Assembly (NCBI GenBank): GCA_024233085.1
Contig: JACKQC010000029.1
Span: 1 to 41,975 of the forward strand
Length of the DNA: 41,975 nt
Direction of reading: 5' to 3'
Source of the DNA: Akkermansiaceae bacterium
Lineage (GTDB): Bacteria; Verrucomicrobiota; Verrucomicrobiia; Verrucomicrobiales; DEV007
Positions 1-7,960 of this stretch are shown here, in pieces. The stretch's first letter is position 1, and each line of letters starts with the position of its first letter. The translations under genes were made by a program, and so were the position numbers. The notes beneath the pieces are model-generated. The model saw only the letters and a program-made list of their open reading frames with translations. It was not told where the DNA came from and did no database searches.

Positions 1-35
1 ACTACCGATTACCGACTACCGACCACTGCCCGCAA

Positions 36-291
36 GCGTCCCGGAGGGACGCAAGAAAGTAGCCGGGGGTGACCCGAGCGCAGCGAGGCGAACCCCCGGA
101 TCCGCCCACCCAAACATTCCTGCGCCCTGAAGGGGCGCGAGAATGCGGCCTTCAGATCCCACGCTCCTGTCCTCCAACAAACCTTCTCCCGCCCCTTCAG
201 GGCGGATCGGAAAATTGGAAACGGGAGATCCGGTGGTTGCGCTCGTTCCTCGCTCCACCACCGGCTACTTTCTCCGGCCCCTCCGGGGCCG
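36..291. repeat. Symmetric multi-hairpin intergenic repeat
   Basis: Four short perfect hairpins lie at 36-52 (GCGTCCC/GGGACGC), 122-138 (GCGCCC/GGGCGC), 189-205 (CCGCCC/GGGCGG) and 275-291 (CGGCCCC/GGGGCCG). The outer part is also inverted: AGAAAGTAGCCGG at 54-66 pairs with CCGGCTACTTTCT at 261-273. Next to these are longer stems, CCGGGGGT with ACCCCCGG on the left and CCGGTGGT with ACCACCGG on the right. The whole block is therefore an imperfect palindrome of about 256 bases. No plausible protein is encoded. It resembles repeat units I associate with PVC genomes, but the family is not identified here. Confidence 0.75.
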
Positions 292-585
292 CATATCGGA
301 TGTGATCCCCGGCGCGTGGAATGAATCCATCACCGAGTCCAAGAAAACGCAGCCAGAGACATCGGGCCACCTCTCGGCGAACCCGGTCAACCAAATCATT
401 TTGGAGAACAATAATTACCGCTCGATTCCCTCAGACTTTTCCGGCGATCGCAGGCTGAGAAACTATGGCCGCTTTCGTCCGAAAATAGCCCGGTGCCTCG
501 CGAGTCACGCTCTGGCAAACACCGCGAGGGTTCCTTGAAGCATGTCCCAATCGACGCCAATGAAACCATTCAGGTCCGATTCCGA
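292..585. other. Intergenic region with no recognised feature
   Basis: This stretch lies between the multi-hairpin repeat and the stop codon of the DUF1501 gene. Frames are open only for short lengths and none has coding character. I see no clear promoter, terminator or RNA gene. Confidence 0.5.
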
Positions 586-2055
586 CTAAGCCAAAATCGG
601 CCGGATCACCTTTCCATGGACGTCGGTCAGGCGACGCCTGACGCCGTTGTTGTAGTAGGTGAGTTCTTCGTGATCGATCCCCAGCAAATGCAGTGCCGTG
701 GCATGGAGGTCATAGCAATATTGCGGCTCCTCTTCGGCCTGGAATCCCAGCGGATCGGTCGCCCCGAAGCCCACACCTCCCTTGATCCCACCGCCCGCCA
801 TCCACGCGGTGAAAGCGCCGGCGTTGTGATCGCGCCCCTTGGCGCTGTCGCCCTGCGAAGCGGGCTGGCGCCCGAACTCGGTCGTGCAGATGACGAGGGT
901 TTCGTCGAGCAAGCCACGCGACTTGAGATCCTTCAGCAATGCGGCAGCCCCGGTATCGAGCACCCGGCCCCAGTAGCCGTGGTCGCGCACCAGATCCTCA
1001 TGACTGTCCCAGTTCGGGCGAATCTCCTTGGCCGTGGTGTTCTCGGCTCCACAGTAGATTTGCACAAAGCGAACCCCGCGCTCCACCAGACGCCGCGCCA
1101 ACAGACATTGCCGTCCGAAGGGGCCGATGTCCGGATCGTCGAGGGCATAGAGCCGCTGAGTCGCCGGCGTCTCGCCGCGCAGATGGGTGGCCTCCGGTGC
1201 GCTGAGCTGAAGGCGTGCCGCCAGTTCATAAGCCGCGATGCGCGCGTCGAGTTCGGTGTTTCCCTCGCGCCGCGAGCGGTGCCGGTCGTTGAGGTGCTGG
1301 AGAAAGCCCAATCCGGCCCGATCCGATTCCGGCGATACCCCGGCGTGCCCTTTTGGCGGAAAAAGATCCGTAATCGGCTGCTCGCCCTCCTTTACCGACA
1401 TGGCCGTGCCCTGGTGAATCGCAGGCAAGAATCCCGCGCCCCAATTGATCGGTCCTCCGGGAGGAAGTCCGCGAGGATCGGGCAGGACCACGAAAGCAGG
1501 CAAGTCGCTCGTTTCCGATCCCAGTCCGTAGGTCACCCAGGCGCCCATGCTGGGAAATCCCGGCAGGGTGAACCCCGTGTTCATCATGAAACAGCCCGGC
1601 CCGTGCAGCGCCGTCTTGCTGTGCATCGAGTAAATGAATGCCATGTCGTCGATGCAGGTGGCCAGGTTCGGAAAAAGGTCGGACATCCACAGTCCCGATT
1701 CCCCATGCTGGCGGAACGGGAAAAAGCTCGGCTGGCAATTGCCGGGCTTGGAGGCGAAGAACTGAAGCTTGCCGTCGGGGTCGAAGGGAGTCCCGGCCCG
1801 CTTTTGCAACTCGGGCTTGTAGTCAAATGTGTCGACGTGGCTCAGCCCTCCCGGGCAGAAGATCTGGATCACCCTCTTGGCCCGGGCCGGATGCGGCGAA
1901 GGACGGGCTCCGAGGGGATTCCCCGCCGCGACTGAAGCGTGGCTCTCGCCTCCCAACATCGCCGAAAGCGCCACGCCACCGAGCCCCCCGCCCGCGGTCG
2001 ACAGGAAATCGCGCCGGGACAAAGGCGTCGAGGGGAATCCTGGGCAGCGTTTCAT
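586..2055 (-). CDS. DUF1501 domain protein, Tat-exported
   Basis: The 489-residue product belongs to the DUF1501 family of exported, sulfatase-fold-like proteins abundant in Planctomycetota and Verrucomicrobiota; its reaction is not known. The N-terminus carries a twin-arginine motif (SRRDFL, residues 13-18) followed by a Gly/Ala-rich hydrophobic stretch, so folded export by Tat is expected. The family landmarks CPGGLSHVDTFD, MHSKTALHGPG and FGRQPASQGDSAKGRDHN are present, and length is normal. It is the last gene of a minus-strand operon, 26 bases after the sialidase-esterase gene and downstream of the DUF1549/DUF1553 gene. DUF1501 and DUF1553 genes are commonly adjacent, which implies joint work outside the cytoplasm, probably on polysaccharides or glycoconjugates (inference). 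Confidence 0.92.
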   Translation of the reverse strand: MKRCPGFPSTPLSRRDFLSTAGGGLGGVALSAMLGGESHASVAAGNPLGARPSPHPARAKRVIQIFCPGGLSHVDTFDYKPELQKRAGTPFDPDGKLQFFASKPGNCQPSFFPFRQHGESGLWMSDLFPNLATCIDDMAFIYSMHSKTALHGPGCFMMNTGFTLPGFPSMGAWVTYGLGSETSDLPAFVVLPDPRGLPPGGPINWGAGFLPAIHQGTAMSVKEGEQPITDLFPPKGHAGVSPESDRAGLGFLQHLNDRHRSRREGNTELDARIAAYELAARLQLSAPEATHLRGETPATQRLYALDDPDIGPFGRQCLLARRLVERGVRFVQIYCGAENTTAKEIRPNWDSHEDLVRDHGYWGRVLDTGAAALLKDLKSRGLLDETLVICTTEFGRQPASQGDSAKGRDHNAGAFTAWMAGGGIKGGVGFGATDPLGFQAEEEPQYCYDLHATALHLLGIDHEELTYYNNGVRRRLTDVHGKVIRPILA

Positions 2056-2081
2056 GGCAAGGTGTGGTGAAGGCTGGCGGC

Positions 2082-3899
2082 TCAGCGAACCTGATCGCGA
2101 ATGGCGGGCGCCAGCTGGTCGGCGACGATGGCGTGCCCTTTGTCATTCGGGTGCATGCCGTCGAGCAAGAGGTCGTCCATCGCATGCCCCGACTCGGCGG
2201 CATAGGCCTCGAAAGCCGCCCGGACATCGACGAAACCGGTGCCCAGCTCTTTCGCCAGCCGCCGAATGACCTCGTTGTACTTCGCCAGCACCGGCGCGTC
2301 AAAGCCGTCCTCCGCCCCCGGATCGTAGGGTGGTTTGCCGTAAAGGTCCTTCAACCTTCCGGTCCACCGCAGAGGATTGGTCGTCATCAGGATGACCTTC
2401 GCCTTTCGCTCACGCGCCATCCCAACCAGGGTGCGCAGATTCTTCTCATACTCCGCGATCGGCACCCGGGAGTCAGCGGCGGGTGGCGTTTTCCAGACAT
2501 CGACTGCGGCGTCGTTGATGCCGAACTGAATGACCACCACGCGCGGCTGCTGACTCAACACGTCACGCTCGAAGCGGGCCAGCGCGTCCCTCGTCGTATT
2601 ACCGCCTTTCCCGGCGTTGTAGACATTCAGGGAACTTCCCATCCGCAGGAGCAACTCCTGCAGGCGCACCGAATAGACTTTCTCCACCGCGCCGGGCCGA
2701 AACGCCGTGGTCGAATCGCCGAACATCCAGAGCCCGTTCGGCACCGGCTTGACCTCGGCGGCCGCGACCGGCTTCGGGACCGGGATTTCCCCCTTGTCCA
2801 GATCGGCCAAGGTGATTCTCATCCGAAGATTTCCCTGCATCGTGGTAATCCACAGATCGCTTGGCTTCCGCTCGTAAAGATAGGGATAGGACACGCGCCG
2901 ATTGCCGGCCTCCTTGCCGCCCGGATCGTCGTAGCGAGCCGCGATCACGATCGGAGTTGACCAGGTCTTCCCGTCATCCTCGGAAAACGCGAGAGAAAGT
3001 TCCTCCCGGCTGTGTGCATTGTCCGGCTGATGACGCGGTGGATGATTCCAGAGCAGCGCGACGCGCCCGTCGGTCAGTCGTCCCATCTGCGGGCAACAGG
3101 TCACTGAGCGAATCTTCGACGGGCCGAGGTTCTCCCAAGTCAGCCCGCCATCCGCGGAAGTCGCCTCGTAAAGCACTCCCGCCTCGGTTCGCATCAAGAG
3201 GTAGAGCGAACCATCCGCCCGCTCGATCACGCTGCCCTCGATCGAACCCGCGTGATCGTGATGCCCCTCGCCGTAGTCGAGCACGTTGCTGCGCTTCCAC
3301 GTCATTCCCTCGTCATCCGAAACAAACATCACCGTGGCGTGGCGCCAGCCGGGATAAATGATCTCCTGGCCCACCAGCACGATGCGCCCGGATCGCGTTT
3401 CGATCATGCTGTGAATGCAGCCGCACCAAGGCTGATTGAGCTTGATCGGAGCCTCCCAGGTTTTTCCGTCATCCCGGCTGCGGCACACGTAGGTGGGCAG
3501 GATGAACTGATCGAAGACCTCTTTCGAGCCGCCCCACAAGTTCCAGGCCGGCGCGTTCTTTTCCGCCATGTTCATCCACGCGGCGATCACCACCCCCTTT
3601 CGCGTTCGGAGCAGGGCCCGTTCGTTGCTGACTGCGAATTTTTCCGGATCCGCGAACAGTGGCGTGGCCGACCACGTCGCACCTTCGTCACCGCTGCGCC
3701 AGGCCTGCTTGGTGTCCACACACAGGATGCCGCCGTCCGCCGTGGTCACGAAAGGCCCCTGCTGTTCCGTCGGCAAGGGCGAAGCGTTTGGATGGAGGAC
3801 CAGCGGGCCGGCGTGGGTGGATTCGCCGAATGCGCCCAATCCCACCAAGGCGAGCCCCACCCGTAATGATCGTGAATTCAAAGACCAATGGAGTTTCAT
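2082..3899 (-). CDS. Sialidase-like BNR protein fused to SGNH/GDSL esterase
   Basis: This exported two-domain protein has 605 residues from the ATG at 3899, where MKLHWSLNSRSLRVG begins a signal peptide; an in-frame ATG lies 24 bases further upstream but overlaps the previous gene. The N-terminal half (about 30-380) is a BNR/sialidase propeller with five Asp boxes: SGDEGATW, SRDDGKTW, SDDEGMTW, SADGGLTW and SEDDGKTW. The C-terminal part (about 388-605) is an SGNH hydrolase with GDST (Ser396), GKGGNTT, GIND and DGMHPNDKGH (Asp580, His583). The likely roles are sialic-acid release plus de-O-acetylation of the same glycan, but the substrate is inferred. The start is 7 bases after the stop of the DUF1549/DUF1553 gene, so the two are co-transcribed. 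Confidence 0.88.
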   Translation of the reverse strand: MKLHWSLNSRSLRVGLALVGLGAFGESTHAGPLVLHPNASPLPTEQQGPFVTTADGGILCVDTKQAWRSGDEGATWSATPLFADPEKFAVSNERALLRTRKGVVIAAWMNMAEKNAPAWNLWGGSKEVFDQFILPTYVCRSRDDGKTWEAPIKLNQPWCGCIHSMIETRSGRIVLVGQEIIYPGWRHATVMFVSDDEGMTWKRSNVLDYGEGHHDHAGSIEGSVIERADGSLYLLMRTEAGVLYEATSADGGLTWENLGPSKIRSVTCCPQMGRLTDGRVALLWNHPPRHQPDNAHSREELSLAFSEDDGKTWSTPIVIAARYDDPGGKEAGNRRVSYPYLYERKPSDLWITTMQGNLRMRITLADLDKGEIPVPKPVAAAEVKPVPNGLWMFGDSTTAFRPGAVEKVYSVRLQELLLRMGSSLNVYNAGKGGNTTRDALARFERDVLSQQPRVVVIQFGINDAAVDVWKTPPAADSRVPIAEYEKNLRTLVGMARERKAKVILMTTNPLRWTGRLKDLYGKPPYDPGAEDGFDAPVLAKYNEVIRRLAKELGTGFVDVRAAFEAYAAESGHAMDDLLLDGMHPNDKGHAIVADQLAPAIRDQVR

Positions 3900-3906
3900 C
3901 ACAATT

Positions 3907-6648
3907 TCAGTCCACATAAACAAATTCGTTCGCGTTCAACAAGGAACGGCAAAAGGCGAACAGGCCCGCCTCCTTCACAAAAGCCGCACCATCGGTAATC
4001 TCCGCGCCGGAAGGCGACCGGCCAAAGACCAGTCGAAAGGCGAGGCTGACCTGGCCGCCAGTTTCAGTTCCCGCCTCCTGCGTCAACCGTTCCGAAAGAT
4101 AACGTGCCTGACGAAGCATGAAGTCGTTGTTGTAAAGGGCCAGCGACTGCAACGCGGTCGTGGTCGTCAGGCGCTTCGGAGTCAGGTTCGCCGGGTCGGG
4201 ACAATCGAGCGTGGTCATGAACTCGTGCGGCGTGGTCCGCACCACGAAACGGTAAACGCTGCGCCGCCACAGTTCCGGCCGGTCCGGCGTGATGTAGGTG
4301 TAAATCGGCGCGTAAGCCTCCTGGTAGTCGAAGTCGCGATAGCCGGGACCATAGGGTTCCCGATTCAGCTTTCCGGTCACCGCCAGCACAGTGTCCCTCA
4401 CTTCCTCGGCCGTGAGGCGGCGCGGATTCATCCGCCAGAGGAGCCGGTTCTGCGCGTCCACGGCAGCCGAGGCTTCGTTCCAGACCGAACTTTGACGCCA
4501 AGCCGCGCTGGTGACGATGAGCCGGTGCATCGCCTTGAGCGACCAGTTTTCCATTCGAAGTTTTTCGGCAAGAAAGTCCAGCAACTCGGGATGTGACGGC
4601 GTGTCGCCACCCAGTCCGAAGTCACTCGGCGTCGTGACGATGCCTTGCCCGAAATGCCAGTGCCAAAGGCGGTTCACGATCGCCCGGCGCGTCAGGGGAT
4701 TGCGCGGATCGACGACCCAATCCGCCAGCGCCAATCGCCGCTTCCCTTCCGGCATTTCGGCGCCCCCGATCGTCGCGGACAGTTCCTTCGCCACCCAGGT
4801 CAGCGCCGAGGGACCGACAACCTCGCCCGGCGCCTCGGGATTGCCGCGGTCGAGGACGTACACGACGGGTGGGGCTGGATCGGAAACGACCCCGTAGACC
4901 CGCGGCGGCGCCCCCAGTTTTTTGAGTTCCGCGAGCAGCGCTTTCTGTTTCCCCTCCAGAGCGGTCAGCCTTTCGCGGTCCTCTGCCGTCAAGGAGGGAG
5001 GACTCGCCGGACTCAGGCGCGAGTCGCCAAAGAAAATTTGGTCGTGCCCGATGCCGTTGCCGCCGTCGGTGGACAGGAACGTGAGAAACCGCGCCGACTC
5101 CGGGATGTCGAAATTGACCGGCTTTCCCCCGTCCTTTCGGCCGATACGTCCCTCGGTCTGGAGATTTCCGTCGAGATAGACGCGGTATTCCGCCGCCATA
5201 GTGCCCTCCTGACCGCCGTATGCCGCCACCGTGGAAAGCTTCATCACCCCGAGTTTCGAAGCATCGCGAATCGCTCCGAGATCGAAGGTAATTCCGGCAT
5301 TGGCGTGCAACCCCAGCATGGTGTGACCTCCCGCGTGGTAGTCCACTCCTCCGATCTCGGTCGAGTGCTGGCTTGCGACCGGGCCGTTTCGAATCATGTC
5401 CCACGCTTCACCCGATGTCTTGGGAACGCCCGTCACCGTCAGTCCAGTCGAACTGACAGGGATCGCCGCGTCGCCCTTTTCGCCTCCATCGGGAATGACC
5501 ACCCCGTCGATAAACTCGTAGGCCTTGCAAGGTGCGAAATGATTGACCTTCACGTTGCCCAGCCTCCCAAAAGGCCGGTCCTGCACTCCTCCCGAGCGGG
5601 CATCGAGCCCCAACCGGTCCTTGCCCGTGCCGAGGCCATTGCCACCGCCCACGATGTCGGCGAGATCGATCGCGTCACCACGCCGCTTTGCCATCTCAAA
5701 GCCGACGAGGCCCAACTCGCCATCGAGCCGGGCTTTCTCGGATTCATAACGCTTCAACTCCGCCTCGCTGATGACCCGGTCGTCCCGCTTCAATCCGGCG
5801 AAGATCGAGACCAACTGGTAATATTCCTTTTGCGGGATCGGATCCAGCTTGTGATCGTGGCAGCGCGCGCAATTGACCGTCATCGCCGTGGTTGCCGTCA
5901 TCACCTGCGTGACCATGTCATCAAGATCGAGCGCCCGCGAAGCGCGTTTCAGTTCGTCGCTTTTCGTCTCGGCCTGCCCGACAAAATCCCACGGTCCCGC
6001 TGCGAGAAACCCCGTCGCGACGATCGCGTCCGGATCTTCGGGAGCCAAGACATCGCCGGCGATCTGCTCTCTTAGAAACCGATCGTAGGGCTTGTCCTCG
6101 TTCAGCGAGTGGATCACATAATCCCGGTAACGCCACGCGTTTTCCCGCAGCTTGTCCCGTTCAAATCCGTGCGTGTCGGCGTAGTGCGCGATGTCCAGCC
6201 AATGCCGCGCCCACTTTTCTCCGTAGGCCCGGCTGGCGAGCAATTCCTCGACCAGCGCCGAGTAGGCCGCCTCGGGATCGGCCCGATGAGCCTTCAAAAA
6301 CGCGTCCACCCGCTCCGGAGCCGGCGGCAGCCCGGTGAGGTCAAAAAACAACCGGCGGCACAGCACCTCGGGCGACGCCTCCGGCGCGGGCGCCAGGCCC
6401 TTCTCCTTCAGCTTTGCCAGCACGAAGCGATCAATCTCGTTCCGCACCCACTTTTGATCGGCCTCACTCAACAGGGTTGAACCGCCGACCCAACCCTGTT
6501 GGGTCGAAATTGGTTGAATCGACCACCAGTGCGCGGCCTTCTCCTCGTCGATCGCCCGCGCGGAAACCGCCAACGCCAGCCAGATCGCCAAAGGCGCAAG
6601 GCTCGCCACCGGATTAGTGCGCCCGATTTGCCTGAATGTCACAAACAC
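3907..6648 (-). CDS. DUF1549/DUF1553 domain protein with heme-type CxxCH
   Basis: The 913-residue exported protein has the arrangement typical of PVC bacteria. A signal peptide (about 1-32) is followed by DUF1549 (about 70-280, with GEKWARHWLD and a c-type heme motif CARCH at 260-264). A central insert (about 400-560) resembles a carbohydrate-binding NPCBM-like beta-sandwich. DUF1553 is at the C-terminus (RRAIVNRLWHWHFGQGIV onward). The usual N-terminal cytochrome domain is absent. It heads the operon with the sialidase-esterase and DUF1501 genes. Residues 48-61 (STQQGWVGGSTLLS), just after the first family landmark HWWSIQPI, are encoded by a copy of the dispersed CAACCCTGT palindrome and look like an in-frame insertion. 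The enzymatic role of the family is unproven; electron transfer coupled to glycan oxidation is one suggestion. Confidence 0.92.
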   Translation of the reverse strand: MFVTFRQIGRTNPVASLAPLAIWLALAVSARAIDEEKAAHWWSIQPISTQQGWVGGSTLLSEADQKWVRNEIDRFVLAKLKEKGLAPAPEASPEVLCRRLFFDLTGLPPAPERVDAFLKAHRADPEAAYSALVEELLASRAYGEKWARHWLDIAHYADTHGFERDKLRENAWRYRDYVIHSLNEDKPYDRFLREQIAGDVLAPEDPDAIVATGFLAAGPWDFVGQAETKSDELKRASRALDLDDMVTQVMTATTAMTVNCARCHDHKLDPIPQKEYYQLVSIFAGLKRDDRVISEAELKRYESEKARLDGELGLVGFEMAKRRGDAIDLADIVGGGNGLGTGKDRLGLDARSGGVQDRPFGRLGNVKVNHFAPCKAYEFIDGVVIPDGGEKGDAAIPVSSTGLTVTGVPKTSGEAWDMIRNGPVASQHSTEIGGVDYHAGGHTMLGLHANAGITFDLGAIRDASKLGVMKLSTVAAYGGQEGTMAAEYRVYLDGNLQTEGRIGRKDGGKPVNFDIPESARFLTFLSTDGGNGIGHDQIFFGDSRLSPASPPSLTAEDRERLTALEGKQKALLAELKKLGAPPRVYGVVSDPAPPVVYVLDRGNPEAPGEVVGPSALTWVAKELSATIGGAEMPEGKRRLALADWVVDPRNPLTRRAIVNRLWHWHFGQGIVTTPSDFGLGGDTPSHPELLDFLAEKLRMENWSLKAMHRLIVTSAAWRQSSVWNEASAAVDAQNRLLWRMNPRRLTAEEVRDTVLAVTGKLNREPYGPGYRDFDYQEAYAPIYTYITPDRPELWRRSVYRFVVRTTPHEFMTTLDCPDPANLTPKRLTTTTALQSLALYNNDFMLRQARYLSERLTQEAGTETGGQVSLAFRLVFGRSPSGAEITDGAAFVKEAGLFAFCRSLLNANEFVYVD
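6466..6507 (-). repeat. CAACCCTGT palindrome, copy A, inside a coding region
   Basis: Bases 6487-6505 read GACCCAACCCTGTTGGGTC, a hairpin with 7-base arms and a 5-base loop. A second ACAGGGTTGA half lies at 6471-6480. The same unit recurs outside genes at about 13974, 23056, 30054, 41389 and 41763. Here it is read in frame by the DUF1549/DUF1553 gene as residues 48-61. Confidence 0.8.
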
Positions 6649-6724
6649 CCGCGAATCTTAGCGATTCCCTTCCCCCACTTCAATTCCCGCCATGGCGCCG
6701 GATCGCGGGATCAAATTGCCGAGC

Positions 6725-6752
6725 TTGAAAGCCGTGCCTTTTCCCGTATTCT
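6725..6752 (+). promoter_or_regulatory. Candidate sigma70-type promoter of the toxin-antitoxin pair
   Basis: TTGAAA at 6725-6730 and TATTCT at 6747-6752 are separated by 16 bases. The expected transcription start, about 7 bases after the -10 box, coincides with the A of the antitoxin ATG at 6759. The transcript would then be leaderless, which fits the absence of a Shine-Dalgarno sequence. This rests on sequence match only. Confidence 0.4.
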
Positions 6753-6758
6753 CAACCT

Positions 6759-6965
6759 ATGATTCTGGAACGCCTACCCGAAGTCAGAAATCTCAGTCCC
6801 GAGGAAAAGGAAATCCTCGCCGATGAACTTTGGGCCGACTTGGGGCACTCCAACCACAGCGATCCCGACATCAAACCGCTTCTGGAAAGGCTTCTCCAGC
6901 AGCGGGGAGAGGATGAGTCAATTCCCTGGGAAACTCTCCGGAAGCAAATCGGAGTGGCCCCGTGA
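6759..6965 (+). CDS. Addiction module antitoxin (RelB/ParD-associated small family)
   Basis: This small acidic protein of 68 residues matches the short addiction-module antitoxins paired with RelE/ParE toxins. It has the N-terminal helical pattern ending in LSPEEKEILADELWADL and a C-terminal toxin-binding stretch around IPWETLRKQIG. Such antitoxins bind and neutralise the toxin and usually repress their own promoter. The gene ends GTGGCCCCGTGA, and the toxin GTG start lies inside that end with a 4-base overlap, so translation is coupled. Identification is from size, motif pattern and gene pairing. Confidence 0.85.
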   Translation: MILERLPEVRNLSPEEKEILADELWADLGHSNHSDPDIKPLLERLLQQRGEDESIPWETLRKQIGVAP

Positions 6966-7264
6966 GTTTCAAGGTCGAGTTCCTCGCGGGCGCGGCGGGT
7001 GACCTTCTGTCGATCTACCGCGAGATTTCGGATTTTTCGGACGCTCATGCCGAGTCGTTCTCCACGCGGCTCGATCGAAGACTGTCACAGTTGTCCCGGT
7101 TTCCCGAACTCGGCCCCCCTTTCTCGGAGCGATTTCGAAGACTTGTTCTCGGCAAATTTCCCTACGCGATTTTCTATTCGACCTCCGGAGACCGAATATT
7201 CATTCACGGCATTTTCCACCTCCAGATCAATCCTCTCTTGATCAAGACCCGACTCAAATCGTGA
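6962..7264 (+). CDS. RelE/ParE-family toxin
   Basis: The 100-residue basic protein fits the RelE/ParE superfamily. It opens with a beta strand (FKVEFLAGAAGDL), continues with two helices containing SFSTRLDRRLSQLSRFPELG, and ends with the strand series RRLVLGKFPYAIFYS and RIFIHGIFH. The spacing around FPELGPP and the FPYAIFY strand is characteristic. ParE members poison gyrase and RelE members cleave mRNA on the ribosome; the sequence alone does not decide, though the family paired with this antitoxin type is usually called ParE-like. The start is GTG at 6962, overlapping the antitoxin stop. Its stop lies 19 bases from the convergent peptidase gene. Confidence 0.87.
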   Translation: MSFKVEFLAGAAGDLLSIYREISDFSDAHAESFSTRLDRRLSQLSRFPELGPPFSERFRRLVLGKFPYAIFYSTSGDRIFIHGIFHLQINPLLIKTRLKS

Positions 7265-7283
7265 CTGCCAGCTCGATTCCAAA

Positions 7284-7910
7284 TCACCGCCGCCCAATCG
7301 ACCGGATCGACACGATGGCTCCGGCGCGTTTCGAGAACAGGATCGGCCGGGGATCTTTCAGCGCTGGATCGAGAATCAGGTAGTCGTCGCCCTGTTTGCC
7401 GCAGATCAGCGCCCAATGGGGAATGCCCAGCGGCAGGAAAAACTTCGCGAGCGTCAGTTTTCCCGATTTCAGATTATCGTCGATTGTCTCGTGGCTGGGA
7501 CGGTCGTGAATCGTCACCCGCACGCGGTTTTCTGCCGCTCGTTCGACCGCGTTCCACTTGATCCAGCCCTGTTCGGTATAGCCATCGAGTTCGATCAGCG
7601 ACCGGTTCAGCGCCTCGGGATCGGTGTCGATCCCGAATTGCTCAAAGGCCATCCCGACACAGCAGAGCGTGCATCCGACCGCACCGATCGCTTCGCCGCT
7701 CCCGCCGATGGCCGTCTCGCCCCACCGGGGATCACTTTGACGAAAGTGGGTCGCGTTTTCCGGCGGCGGCCAGTCGAAAACCTCGCCACCCCTGACCGCT
7801 ATGGTTCCCGGTGGAGGCGGACCATACCGGCCGCGCAAGCCATACCACGCCACCGCGCCCAGCACGGCAAACACCACGAACGCGGCCGACCAACGGAGGA
7901 TTCGTTTCAT
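7284..7910 (-). CDS. Membrane-anchored C39-like cysteine peptidase
   Basis: The 208-residue protein has an N-terminal membrane anchor or uncleaved signal (about 5-24) and a papain-like C39_2-type domain. The nucleophile is expected at Cys80 in GAVGCTLCCVGMA. The partner His165 lies in GIPHWALICG and Asp181 in DYLILDPALKDPR. This Cys-His-Asp order and spacing match C39-like peptidases that are not fused to ABC transporters. The ATG at 7910 was chosen because the hydrophobic anchor follows it directly; further upstream the frame runs into the alanine dehydrogenase gene. It follows alanine dehydrogenase by 50 bases on the same strand. No bacteriocin or ABC exporter gene is nearby, so the substrate is unknown and might be cell-envelope peptides. 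Confidence 0.75.
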   Translation of the reverse strand: MKRILRWSAAFVVFAVLGAVAWYGLRGRYGPPPPGTIAVRGGEVFDWPPPENATHFRQSDPRWGETAIGGSGEAIGAVGCTLCCVGMAFEQFGIDTDPEALNRSLIELDGYTEQGWIKWNAVERAAENRVRVTIHDRPSHETIDDNLKSGKLTLAKFFLPLGIPHWALICGKQGDDYLILDPALKDPRPILFSKRAGAIVSIRSIGRR

Positions 7911-7960
7911 GCCAACCTGATACGGATAGCGGCGCACCGTTCTTTCAACCGGTCGATCCT

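Noticed and set aside
493..1935. A 480-codon plus-strand frame opposite the DUF1501 gene
   Set aside because: The minus-strand DUF1501 product has a Tat signal and family motifs; the plus frame has none.
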